From positions 1-28,761 of the forward strand of contig CAZMCT010000039.1 of the NCBI GenBank assembly GCA_964564785.1: 28,761 nucleotides of DNA, read 5' to 3'. How positions within the stretch are numbered: position 1 is the first letter of the stretch; every line of letters begins with the position of its first letter. The notes below the pieces were generated by a model. It was not told where the DNA came from, did no database searches, and saw only the letters and a list, made by a program, of their open reading frames with translations. This document shows positions 8,124 to 16,550 of the stretch, piece by piece. The stretch is from CAZMCT01 sp964564785 (GTDB taxonomy: Bacteria > Planctomycetota > Phycisphaerae > UBA1845 > Fen-1342). Made by a program: the position numbers and the translations under genes.

Positions 8124-8543
8124 ATGAAGTCGTACCGCCGGGAGTTGTGGTTCCAGGTGCCGGCCCGCCGCGGGTTCATCAACATCACGCCGCAGGTCGA
8201 GGAGGCCGTGCGGGCCAGCGGCATCACCGAGGGTTTGGTGCTGGTGAACGCCATGCACATCACGGCCAGCGTCTTCATCAACGACGACGAGCCCGGTCTG
8301 CACCAGGACTACGAGCAGTGGCTCGAGCGGCTCGCGCCGCACGCGCCCCCCTCACAATATCGGCACAATGACACCGGCGAGGACAACGCCGACGCGCACC
8401 TCAAGCGGCAGGTCATGGGCCGCGAGGTGGTGGTGGCGATCACTGCCGGCCGGCTGGACTTCGGCCCGTGGGAGCAAATCTTCTACGGCGAGTTCGACGG
8501 GCGACGGCGTAAACGAGTGCTCGTCAAGATCATCGGCGAGTAG
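8124..8543 (+). CDS. yjbQ: YjbQ/UPF0047 family protein
   Basis: The 139-residue protein begins MKSYRRELWFQVPARRGFIN at ATG 8124, with GGGAGGA 6 nt upstream. It shows the family's conserved pattern: NAMHITASVFIND (His45), LHQDYEQWLERLAP, YRHNDTGEDNADAHLKRQ (His81, His92), and GPWEQIFYGEFDG. The family forms trimers with a metal-binding histidine cluster; weak thiamine phosphate synthase activity has been reported for E. coli YjbQ, and the true role is open. It is transcribed divergently from the STAS/kinase pair and stands alone. Confidence 0.92.
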   Translation: MKSYRRELWFQVPARRGFINITPQVEEAVRASGITEGLVLVNAMHITASVFINDDEPGLHQDYEQWLERLAPHAPPSQYRHNDTGEDNADAHLKRQVMGREVVVAITAGRLDFGPWEQIFYGEFDGRRRKRVLVKIIGE

Positions 8544-8549
8544 CGCCCC

Positions 8550-8574
8550 AGCGGCCGCCGAGCCGCCGGCCGCT
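8550..8574 (+). terminator. Hairpin just after yjbQ, possible terminator
   Basis: AGCGGCCG (8550-8557) and CGGCCGCT (8567-8574) form a perfect 8-bp stem with a 9-nt loop, 6 nt after the yjbQ stop. There is no T run, so an intrinsic terminator is only possible, not clear. Confidence 0.35.
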
Positions 8575-8717
8575 ACCTCTCGGGCGAGCCGGTGGCCGGT
8601 ACCCGTCGGGCAAGCATGTGGGCGGTAAGCGTGGGGCGAGCCGCCGCCTGCTCCGCATTTCGGCTATTCGCAAGATGTCGCGCGCCGGGTAGCATCGTCG
8701 CGTCCGGCCCGGGCCGG

Positions 8718-10235
8718 ATGTCGGAGCCGCCGTTGTCGCATTCTTCGCCCGCCGCTGCCGAAGCCGCGTCCCCGCCGCCGGGCACGACGTGGCGTTTCCC
8801 ACGCACGTTCTGGTACGCGAATGTCGCCGAGCTGTTCGAGCGGGCGGCGTACTATGGGATGTTCATCGCCCTGACGCTGTACCTGACCGACCGGATCGGG
8901 TTCGGCGACATCTGGACCGGGCTGGTGGGCGCGGGCTTCGCGTCGGTCCTGTACCTGCTGCCGACCTTCAGCGGGATCATGGCCGACCGGATCGGGTTCC
9001 GGCGGGCGCTGCTGTTGGCCTTCGGGCTGCTGGCGGCGGGTTACGCGCTGCTGGGGGTGGCGGGCGTGCCGGCGGCGGGGAGCACAGCGGACGCATTTGC
9101 ACCCCTCTTCGGCCCAGGGCTGCGAAAGGTGCTGGCGGTGGTCGCGCTCGCGATCGCCATGCTCGGCGGCTCGATCATCAAGCCGGTGATCACCGGGACG
9201 GTCGCCAAGTGCTCGAGCGACGCGACGCGAGCGCGGGCGTTCTCGATCTTCTACGCCGTGGTGAACATCGGGGCGTTCACGGGGAAGCTGATCGCCAAAC
9301 CGCTGCGGACCGGGTTCACGGTGCCCGGGACCGCCATCCGCTTCGAGCTCGGGCTGGAGTGGATCAACTTCTACGCGGCGGCCATGGCCTTGTGCGGCTT
9401 CGTGCTGGTCCTGGCGACCTATCGCAACGTGGATGGCAGCGGGACGGGCAAGACGGTGCGCGAAGCGTGGCGCGGACTGCTGCGGGTGGTCTCCAATTTC
9501 CGCTTCATGGCCCTGATTCTGATCGTGGCCGGATTCTGGTCGATCCAGCACCAGCTCTATGCGACCATGCCGAAGTACATCGTGCGGTTGGTCGGGCCGC
9601 ACGCGAGCCCCGAGTGGCTGGCGAACATCAACCCGGCCGTGGTGGTGCTGCTGGTCGTGCCGATCACGCACCTGATCCGCCGCTACCAGGCCGTGAACAC
9701 GATTGCCGTGTCGCTGGCGCTGATCACGCTGTCGGCCCTGACCGTCTCGGCCAGCCCGCTGCTGACGCAATTCGCCGGCCGGTCGGTGAGCGTGCTGGGC
9801 GTGGTGCTGCATCCGATCACGGCGGCGGTGATCGTCGGCATCGGATTGCAGGGACTGGCCGAGTGCTTCTTGTCTCCCAAGTTCCTGGAGTTCGCGTCGA
9901 AGCAGGCGCCGCCGGGTGAGACCGGGCTGTACATGGGCTACGCGCACCTGAGCAGCTTCTTCGCGTATTTCTTCGGGTTCGCGATCTCGGGCTGGCTGCT
10001 CGATACGTACTGCCCGGACCCGGCGCTGCTGGGGGCCGCGGACCGGGCCGCGTGGGAGGCGGCGACGACGAGCGGATCTCTCACGGCGCTGCCCCCGCAG
10101 TACGCCGCGGCGCACGTGATCTGGTACGTGTTCGCGGGGATCGGCCTCACCGCCCTGCTGGCCCTGCTGGTCTTCAAGTATGTCACGGGCCGGATCGACC
10201 GCTTGCGGCAAAGCTCCTCCGAACCCCGGCCGTGA
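8718..10235 (+). CDS. POT/PTR-like peptide transporter of the MFS
   Basis: The 505-residue protein is taken from ATG 8718 (MSEPPLSHSS); an earlier in-frame start at 8592 adds a non-conserved stretch. After a hydrophilic Pro/Ala-rich N-terminus the first helix carries AELFERAAYYGMFI (38-51), matching the ExxERxxYYG signature of proton-coupled oligopeptide transporters. About 12-14 membrane helices follow, with GGSIIKPVITGTVAK and AFSIFYAVVNIGAFTGK corresponding to the conserved region around helices 4-5. Di/tripeptide uptake is a reasonable guess, but diverged planctomycete members have no proven substrate. A secreted peptidase is encoded 147 nt downstream on the same strand, which fits peptide scavenging. 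Confidence 0.78.
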   Translation: MSEPPLSHSSPAAAEAASPPPGTTWRFPRTFWYANVAELFERAAYYGMFIALTLYLTDRIGFGDIWTGLVGAGFASVLYLLPTFSGIMADRIGFRRALLLAFGLLAAGYALLGVAGVPAAGSTADAFAPLFGPGLRKVLAVVALAIAMLGGSIIKPVITGTVAKCSSDATRARAFSIFYAVVNIGAFTGKLIAKPLRTGFTVPGTAIRFELGLEWINFYAAAMALCGFVLVLATYRNVDGSGTGKTVREAWRGLLRVVSNFRFMALILIVAGFWSIQHQLYATMPKYIVRLVGPHASPEWLANINPAVVVLLVVPITHLIRRYQAVNTIAVSLALITLSALTVSASPLLTQFAGRSVSVLGVVLHPITAAVIVGIGLQGLAECFLSPKFLEFASKQAPPGETGLYMGYAHLSSFFAYFFGFAISGWLLDTYCPDPALLGAADRAAWEAATTSGSLTALPPQYAAAHVIWYVFAGIGLTALLALLVFKYVTGRIDRLRQSSSEPRP

Positions 10236-10370
10236 GGGCTCAACGCGGCCGGAGCGCACGGTGGCGGCCGCTCTCCTCCGATCGCGGCTCCGCGCGGTAT
10301 CGTCCCGCGCCGCCGCCTCGGGCTCGGATCGGCACTGCCGCCGGCGTACAATGCCCCGGCCCGGTCCATG

Positions 10371-10385
10371 AAGGAGGTCACCGTG
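10371..10385 (+). promoter_or_regulatory. Strong Shine-Dalgarno deciding the GTG start of the S9 peptidase
   Basis: AAGGAGGT at 10371-10378 is an almost full anti-16S match 4 nt before GTG 10383. The upstream in-frame ATG at 10368 overlaps this site, so the GTG is the better start. Confidence 0.75.
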
Positions 10386-12449
10386 ACACATCGCCGCTAC
10401 AACATCGCTCGCGTCGGTTTCGCGCTGCTGTCCGTCCTGGTCCTCGCGGTCACCGCCGCCGGTTCGGAGAGACCGCGTACCCACGACATCACCGTCGACG
10501 ACTACCTCACGCTCTACCTGCTGACCGACGCCGTCACCGCCCCGGACGGCCGGCACGTCGCGTTCACCGAGCTGCGCTGGGGCGAGCCGGACGAGCCGCG
10601 GCAGACGGAAATCTGGGTCGTGAACACAGAAAGCAAGCAGTCGACGCGGCTGACGTTCGACCCCGCCAACGACGGCAGCCCGCAGTGGGCCCCGGACAGT
10701 GCCCGCCTGTATTTTCAGAGCAAGCGCAACCGCGGGGACAAGAAGCCGCCCTACGACCACACGTCGCAGGTCTGGGTTACCGGACTGGAGGGCGGCGAGC
10801 CGCAGCCCGTCACCCGCGTGAAGGGCGGTATCCAGGCGTTCGAGCTGGCCCGCAACGGCCGCACGCTCTACTACACGAAGGAGGGCGAGGAGTCGGAGCG
10901 TGAATGGAAGGAGATGCGCAAGAAGTACAGCGACATTCAGTTCGACGAGGGCGTGGTCAAATGGACCGAACTATGGAAGCTCGACCTGGTGGCCTGGCGC
11001 GAGGAGAAGGTGCTCGCGCCGCAGCGCGTGATCCTCGAGTTCCGCGTCGCGCCCGACGAATCGCGGATCGCCCTGGTGACCAGCCCGGACGACCGCCTGA
11101 TCAGCAAGGAGGGCAAGTCGCGCGTCGAGGTGTACGACGTGGCCACGCAACAGACCACGACGCTGCCCGAGCAGCTTTACCGCGACCAGGCCCCCACGCC
11201 CTACGGCTGGACCGAGAACCTCGCCTGGGCCCCCGACGGCCACGCCCTGGCCTTCACCGTCGGCTTCGACGGCTACCCCACGATGCTGCTCGTCGCCGAG
11301 TGGACCGGCGGGCCGGCGGCCGTGCGGGCCCTGACCCGCCCCGAGGGCGTCGAGGTCATGGGCACGCTGCGCTGGATCCCCGGCACGGCCGACCTGTGCT
11401 TCCTCGGCCAGCAGCGGGCGCGGCAGCGGGTGTACTGCATCACCGCCGGGCGCGGGGGGCAGCTGGGCGCGGCCCGCGTGGTGACGCCGGGCGACGTGGT
11501 CGCGTTTCCGTACCGCTGCAGCGGCGACGGCCGGCGCCTGGCCGTGCTGCGCAGCACGACGACCGAAGTCGGCGACGTGTACTGGTACGACCCGGCCGAC
11601 CCGGACGCCGCGCCGACGCGGCTGACGAACCACAACGCCCAGGTCGACACCTGGAAGCTGCCGCAGATTTCGCTCGTGCAGTGGCAGTCGACCGACGGGA
11701 CCGAGGTCGAGGGCATTCTCGAGCTGCCGCCGGGCTACCAGCCGGGCGACGGGCCGCTGCCCATGGTCGTCGAGCTGCACGGCGGGCCGACCGACGCCAC
11801 GCTGTTCAACCTGCGCTACTGGATTTACGGCCGGACGATCTTCGCGGCCCGCGGCTGGGCGCTGCTCAGCCCGAACTACCGCGGCTCGACCGGTTACGGC
11901 GACCGGTTCATGACCGACCTGATCGGCCACGAGAATGACCGCGACGTGCAGGACATCCTGAGCGGGGTGGATGCGATGGTGGCGCGCGGAATCGCCGATC
12001 CCGAGAGACTGGGCGTCATGGGCTGGAGCAACGGGGGCTTCCTCACGAACTGCCTCATCACGACGACGCAGCGCTTCAAGGCGGCCAGCAGCGGCGCCGG
12101 CGTGCTCGACCAGTTCATGCAGTGGGGGCTCGAAGACACGCCCGGCCACGTGATCAACTACATGCGCGGCCTGCCGTGGGAGCGGACGGAGGCGTACGTC
12201 GCGGCCTCGCCGGGGTACGACGTCGGTCGGGTGACGACGCCCACGCTGGTGCACGTCGGCGAGAAAGACGAGCGCGTGCCGGCCGCCCACTCCCGCTCGC
12301 TGTTTCGGGCCCTGAAAGAGTACACGACGACGCCGACAGCGCTGCTGACCTACCCGGGCGCGGGCCACGGCCTGGCTCGGGCCGACCACCGCAAGGGCAA
12401 ACTCGATTGGGACGTCGCGTGGTTCGACAAGTACGTGCTGGGGAAGTAA
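10383..12449 (+). CDS. Secreted S9-family serine peptidase (prolyl oligopeptidase-like)
   Basis: The 688-residue protein starts at GTG 10383 after a near-perfect ribosome site. A signal peptide covers about residues 1-30 (hydrophobic FALLSVLVLAVTAAG). The first two thirds form a WD40-like/TolB-like propeller (TRLTFDPANDGSPQWAPDS, WAPDGHALAFTV). The C-terminal alpha/beta-hydrolase has the oxyanion region ELHGGPTDA, the nucleophile elbow GWSNGG (Ser549), Asp629 in GEKDERVP and His662 in GAGHGL, a complete triad. The elbow Asn and Trp differ from the usual G-G-S-Y-G-G. It likely cleaves oligopeptides in the periplasm or outside; dipeptidyl- versus acylaminoacyl-peptidase cannot be separated by eye. 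The preceding gene is a POT-like peptide transporter. Confidence 0.9.
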   Translation: MTHRRYNIARVGFALLSVLVLAVTAAGSERPRTHDITVDDYLTLYLLTDAVTAPDGRHVAFTELRWGEPDEPRQTEIWVVNTESKQSTRLTFDPANDGSPQWAPDSARLYFQSKRNRGDKKPPYDHTSQVWVTGLEGGEPQPVTRVKGGIQAFELARNGRTLYYTKEGEESEREWKEMRKKYSDIQFDEGVVKWTELWKLDLVAWREEKVLAPQRVILEFRVAPDESRIALVTSPDDRLISKEGKSRVEVYDVATQQTTTLPEQLYRDQAPTPYGWTENLAWAPDGHALAFTVGFDGYPTMLLVAEWTGGPAAVRALTRPEGVEVMGTLRWIPGTADLCFLGQQRARQRVYCITAGRGGQLGAARVVTPGDVVAFPYRCSGDGRRLAVLRSTTTEVGDVYWYDPADPDAAPTRLTNHNAQVDTWKLPQISLVQWQSTDGTEVEGILELPPGYQPGDGPLPMVVELHGGPTDATLFNLRYWIYGRTIFAARGWALLSPNYRGSTGYGDRFMTDLIGHENDRDVQDILSGVDAMVARGIADPERLGVMGWSNGGFLTNCLITTTQRFKAASSGAGVLDQFMQWGLEDTPGHVINYMRGLPWERTEAYVAASPGYDVGRVTTPTLVHVGEKDERVPAAHSRSLFRALKEYTTTPTALLTYPGAGHGLARADHRKGKLDWDVAWFDKYVLGK

Positions 12450-12456
12450 CGGCCGG

Positions 12457-12472
12457 TGGCACACGGGGCGCA
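12457..12472 (+). promoter_or_regulatory. Sigma-54-like element upstream of fliD
   Basis: TGGCAC (12457-12462) followed after 7 nt by GCA (12470-12472) keeps the -24 GG and -12 GC dinucleotides at correct spacing, but the TT of the usual TTGCA is replaced by GC. It begins 7 nt after the peptidase stop and 218 nt before fliD. The remaining gap to fliD shows no gene. Confidence 0.3.
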
Positions 12473-12674
12473 AGAGGTCTCTGCATCCGGGGCCCGATCC
12501 CACCTCGTCAACTGTGGCGACCGCGCTGGGGATGACAATCGGCCGCAGCCGGGGGCGGCCATGCCGCAGACTCATCACCGCCCTGGCATCCAGCTTGCCC
12601 AATAACCCTCCGATACTTCCGGGTAGTCGGCCGATGGGCGGCCGGCGGGCCCGGACAGCGCGCGGAGGCCGGCG

Positions 12675-15600
12675 ATGGGAAGCATCACGAGCGGGGTCGG
12701 GCTGATTTCCGGCCTCGATTACAACAGTATTATCGACCAACTCATCGCGCTGGACGCCCGGCCGCGCGACCAGCTCCTCCAGCGGGTCGGCACGATCGAC
12801 GCGCAAAAAGCGGCCTGGCTGGACATTTCTGCGCGGATCACGGCCATGCTGGCCCGCATCGACGTGCTTTCACGCAGCAGCTCGTTCCGCACGACGCTGG
12901 CCGATTCCTCGAACACCGACGTCCTCTCGGCCAGCACCAGCCCGGGGGCCCGGCCGGGCACGTACCAGTTCGTGGTCCAGGCGCTGGCGTCGACGCACCA
13001 GTTCGTGAGCCGCGGGTTCACCAGCCGCACGACGCCGCTCGCCCCGGGCACGCTGACCATCGAGTCGGGGCTGGCGCGGGTCGACCGCGACACCCGTCTG
13101 GCCGAGCTCAACGGGCACACCGGCGTGCGGCGCGGGTCGATCCGGATCGTGAACACGGCCGGAGGCGAGACGGTCGTGAACCTGGCCGATGCGCTGACGG
13201 TCGGTGAAGTGGTGGAGAAGATCAACGCGGCGGAAGCGGGCGTGACGGCCGCGCTGCGGGGCGGGGTGCTGGTGCTGACGGACACGACCGGCGGCACGGG
13301 GCCGCTGCGGGTGTTCGAGGTCGGCGGGGGACACACGGCTCAAGATTTGGGGTTTGGCGTGGGGCACTCGTACAGCACCACGGGCGAGCTGATCGGTGAC
13401 GACATCTACTATTTGGGGAACAGCTCGCCGCTGGATGCGCTGAACGACGGGCTGGGGGTGCGGCGCGGCCTGGCGGGCGGCGATTTCGAGATGGAGGCCG
13501 GGGGAACCACGATCCGCGTCGACCTGAGTGACATCGTCCGCACCGACACGCGGCTCGAGCGGCTCAACCACGGGCAGGGCGTCCGACTGGGGCGGGTGCG
13601 CATCACGGCCGGCGACGGGACGATGGCCGAGGTCGACCTGGCCGGCGCCCGCACGCTTCAGGATGTGAAAGAGCGGCTGGAGCAGGCGTTCGGCGGCGGC
13701 CGGATCGGGGTCGTGTTGACCGGCAGCCGGCTGGTGGTGACCGACAAGACTGACCTGTCCGACCTGGAAGCAAGCGAGATTCGACCCTTCGTCATCGAGG
13801 ACCTCGAGGGTCACGCGGCCGGCGACCTGGGGATCGACGCCGCTGCGGACGGCAGCCAGATCGACGGCCGCGACATTCTGCACATGGACACGCTGGCGGA
13901 CGTGATTCAGGCGGTGAACTACGCGGCGGGCAACGAGGATGCGGACAAGCAGCCGCTGGTGCGGGCGACGCTGGCGCCGGGTGGTCGGGGGTTGCAACTG
14001 GCGACGACGAGCGGGCCGCTGGTGCTGCGCGCGACGGTGGGCAACCGCGCCCTGGCGGATCTGGGGTTCCAGGAAGGGACGTACTTCGACTTGGGGGGCG
14101 GGGCGGTCGCGGGCGGTCGGCGGCTGATCGGGGGGATCGATACGGTGCTGCTGCGGACTCTGCGCGGCGGCGCCGGCGTGACCGGCGGGCTGATTCAGAT
14201 CGAAGCCAACGGGCAGACCGTCAGCGTGGATGCCAGCGCGGCCGAGACGCTAGCGGACGTGCTCGAGCAGGTGCAGGCCGCGGTTGACGCGGCGCAGATG
14301 GGCGTCGAGGTGACGGTGGACCCGACAGGCACGCGGCTGCGGGTGACGAACCTGGCGGGCGAGACGCCGGTGACGATCAGCGGGGCGCTGGCCGAGCAAC
14401 TCGGTCTGGCGGGCAGCGGCGTCGTGCTGCGGAGCGAGAATCTCCAGCGGCAGTACCTGAACGAGGCCACGCGGCTGGCCGAGCTGAACGCGGGCCGCGG
14501 CGTGGCCCTCGGCCGGTTCAAGATCAGTCTGTCCAACGGGGCGTACCATGTCGTCGATCTGGGCGGCGCGGAGACGCTGGGCGACGTACTCGACTCGATC
14601 AACGCCCTGGGCGGCGTCAGGGCGAGTATCAACGCGACCGGCGACGGGCTGTTGATCACCGACACGGCCGGCGGCACGGGCCAGCTCAAGATCGAGGAGG
14701 ACGGGGGGACCGCGGCCCGCGACCTGAACATCCTGGGGACGGCCGACGCCGGCGGGGCGATCGACGGCTCGTACGAGTTCCGGCTGGAAGTCGGCGGCAG
14801 CGACACGCTCGACTCGCTGGCGGCGCGGATCAGCTCGCAGACGACGCTGGCGGCGGCGACGGTGCTGAACGACGGCACCGGCGTGGCGCCGTACCGGCTG
14901 AGCCTCACGTCGCGGACCAGCGGCGCGGCCGGCGAGCTGGTGCTGGACGACGGGGACTCGGACCTGGGGCTGACCATGCTGGCGCGGGCGCAGGATGCGC
15001 GGGTGTACTTCGGCGGTTCGGCCGAGACGGGCATTCTGCTGACGAGTGCGACGAACACGTTCGAGGAAGTGGTGGACGGGCTGAGCGTGACGGTCAGCGC
15101 GGTCGACGACCAGCCGGTCACCGTGACGATCGACCGGGACGTTGACGGGCTGGTCGAAGCGCTGAACAGCCTGGTCGAGGACTACAACGCGGCGATGGAC
15201 CGAATCGCGGAGGTGGGCAAGTACGACGCGGAGACGGAGACGTTCGGCGTTCTCCAGGGCGAGGGTGGGCTGCGGACCGTCGAGCGTCGCCTGCAACGGT
15301 TGTTCACGGGCGCGATCGACGCCGGGGGGGCGTTCGACCGGCTTTCGGAGATCGGGCTGAAGCCCGTCACCGGCAACCGCCTGGAGTTCGACGAGGAGCG
15401 ATTTCGAGAGTTGATGGCCGCGAACCCGGAAGCGCTCGAGACCTTCTTCGCCGCCGAAGAGGTCGGCGTCGCCGCTCGGCTTCGGGCCGAGGTGGACAAG
15501 CTCACCGGCGCCTCGGGTGTGATCAGCGGCCAAACCGATGCCCTCGACGGCCGCAAGGAGCTGCTCCAGGAGCGTGTCGATACGCTGAACGAGCGGCTGG

Positions 15601-15755
15601 AGCGGAAGCGGGCCCGGCTCCTGCGGCAGTTCCAGGCGATGGAGACGGCCCTCGCCCAGTTGCAGGGCCAGCAGGCGTCGCTGGCCAATCTGGCGGGCCT
15701 CGTGCAGATGTTCACGACGGGAACAAGCAACGGCAACAGCGGGCTGACGGCGTAA
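12675..15755 (+). CDS. fliD: Flagellar filament cap protein FliD, repeat-expanded
   Basis: The 1026-residue protein is about twice the length of typical FliD (roughly 450-550). The N-terminal FliD domain (SGLDYNSIIDQLIALD, residues 13-28; SFRTTLADSSNTDVLSAS) and the C-terminal domain (VDGLSVTVSA, VEALNSLVEDYNAAMDRI, then a coiled coil near DTLNERLERKRARLLRQFQAME) are intact. Between them are at least four diverged copies of a flagellin-IN-type unit, recognisable by TRLAELNxGxGV...GRFKI...VDLxxAxTLGDVLDSIN, at about residues 139, 292, 489 and 599, with a partial copy near 250. FliD caps the growing filament and guides flagellin insertion; the extra units probably enlarge the exposed cap or serve adhesion, which is inference. 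GGAGG precedes the ATG. fliS follows after 48 nt. Confidence 0.93.
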   Translation: MGSITSGVGLISGLDYNSIIDQLIALDARPRDQLLQRVGTIDAQKAAWLDISARITAMLARIDVLSRSSSFRTTLADSSNTDVLSASTSPGARPGTYQFVVQALASTHQFVSRGFTSRTTPLAPGTLTIESGLARVDRDTRLAELNGHTGVRRGSIRIVNTAGGETVVNLADALTVGEVVEKINAAEAGVTAALRGGVLVLTDTTGGTGPLRVFEVGGGHTAQDLGFGVGHSYSTTGELIGDDIYYLGNSSPLDALNDGLGVRRGLAGGDFEMEAGGTTIRVDLSDIVRTDTRLERLNHGQGVRLGRVRITAGDGTMAEVDLAGARTLQDVKERLEQAFGGGRIGVVLTGSRLVVTDKTDLSDLEASEIRPFVIEDLEGHAAGDLGIDAAADGSQIDGRDILHMDTLADVIQAVNYAAGNEDADKQPLVRATLAPGGRGLQLATTSGPLVLRATVGNRALADLGFQEGTYFDLGGGAVAGGRRLIGGIDTVLLRTLRGGAGVTGGLIQIEANGQTVSVDASAAETLADVLEQVQAAVDAAQMGVEVTVDPTGTRLRVTNLAGETPVTISGALAEQLGLAGSGVVLRSENLQRQYLNEATRLAELNAGRGVALGRFKISLSNGAYHVVDLGGAETLGDVLDSINALGGVRASINATGDGLLITDTAGGTGQLKIEEDGGTAARDLNILGTADAGGAIDGSYEFRLEVGGSDTLDSLAARISSQTTLAAATVLNDGTGVAPYRLSLTSRTSGAAGELVLDDGDSDLGLTMLARAQDARVYFGGSAETGILLTSATNTFEEVVDGLSVTVSAVDDQPVTVTIDRDVDGLVEALNSLVEDYNAAMDRIAEVGKYDAETETFGVLQGEGGLRTVERRLQRLFTGAIDAGGAFDRLSEIGLKPVTGNRLEFDEERFRELMAANPEALETFFAAEEVGVAARLRAEVDKLTGASGVISGQTDALDGRKELLQERVDTLNERLERKRARLLRQFQAMETALAQLQGQQASLANLAGLVQMFTTGTSNGNSGLTA

Positions 15756-15803
15756 TTTGCCGTGCGTCGCGGCACGGCGCGTCCGGCGAGTGGAAGAACC
15801 CCC

Positions 15804-16313
15804 ATGAACCACCCCTCGAGTCCGTCGCAGGAATACCTGAGAAACGCGGTGCTGACGGCGACGCCGGAGCAGCTCGTCATGATGCTCTATGACGGCGCGA
15901 TCCGGTTCGCGACCCGCGGCCTCGAGGCCCTGAAGGCCCGCGACCGCGAGGCGACCTTCAACGCCCTCGAGCGAGCCCAGCTCATCGTGCTCGAGCTGCA
16001 CAGCGGCCTGCGGCGCGAGGTCAATCCGCAGATCGCCGACCAGATGGGCGCGCTCTACAGCTTCATATACCGCCGGCTGGTCGACGCCAACATCCACCAG
16101 GACGAGCAGGCCCTCGAAGAGGCCCTTCGGATCCTCCGCTACCAGCGCGAAACCTGGGCCCTGGTCCTGGAGAAGCTCCAGAAGGAACTGCCCGCCGGAA
16201 CCCGCCCCGCGCCTGTCCCGGATCCCCACCCGTCAACCGGCGCCGTCCCCGCCCGCTCGGCCGAAACGCCGCCCGACGACGATCCGCCCAGCGCCTTCGT
16301 CGCCGAGGCCTGA
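15804..16313 (+). CDS. fliS: Flagellar export chaperone FliS
   Basis: The 169-residue protein starts at ATG 15804 (MNHPSSPSQEYLRNAV); the upstream start at 15762 would add 14 unlikely residues. The four-helix FliS core is clear: EYLRNAVLTATPEQLVMMLYDGAIRF and LERAQLIVLELHSGL, plus the YSFIYRRLVDANI helix. The last 45 residues are a Pro/Asp-rich tail not usual for FliS. It binds the flagellin C-terminus in the cytoplasm and prevents premature polymerisation. It lies 48 nt after fliD, a standard arrangement; flagellin itself is not in the window. Confidence 0.93.
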   Translation: MNHPSSPSQEYLRNAVLTATPEQLVMMLYDGAIRFATRGLEALKARDREATFNALERAQLIVLELHSGLRREVNPQIADQMGALYSFIYRRLVDANIHQDEQALEEALRILRYQRETWALVLEKLQKELPAGTRPAPVPDPHPSTGAVPARSAETPPDDDPPSAFVAEA

Positions 16314-16483
16314 AGCCGGGTCCAGAGTCGTCCCAGTGCGACACGGGCTGTGCCCGCTTCAGCCGCGCGACCGGCTTCAGCCTCTCGACGAACAGATTCC
16401 CCACGCCCCGCGCGGCTGCGCTTGACATTGTGTTCGGACTGCGTTAGGTATGTGCGCCGTCGGGCACCGCGGCCGGTAACGGG

Positions 16484-16512
16484 TTCACAGCGGCGGCTTT
16501 GTCCGCTATAGT
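16484..16512 (+). promoter_or_regulatory. Sigma-70-like promoter of the Gfo/Idh gene
   Basis: TTCACA (16484-16489), a 17-nt spacer and TATAGT (16507-16512) give a five-of-six match at both boxes. The expected start near 16519 leaves a leader of about 32 nt. A separate perfect TTGACA at 16422-16427 lacks a good partner box. Confidence 0.65.
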
Positions 16513-16550
16513 TCCGCCCCGACCACTCCGGCCACGCCGGGAGGAGCGGC

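Noticed and set aside
8664..10760. Minus-strand frame of about 700 codons
   Set aside because: Antisense shadow of the POT-like gene: low-complexity Arg/Gln/His-rich translation without motifs.
12600..12650. Sigma-28 flagellar promoter (GCCGAT near 12636)
   Set aside because: No TAAA box at the required 15-nt distance.
10971..12806. Minus-strand frame of about 600 codons
   Set aside because: Antisense of the S9 peptidase, whose catalytic triad and ribosome site are clear.
14250..16229. Minus-strand frame opposite fliD-fliS
   Set aside because: Antisense of recognisable flagellar genes; no protein pattern.
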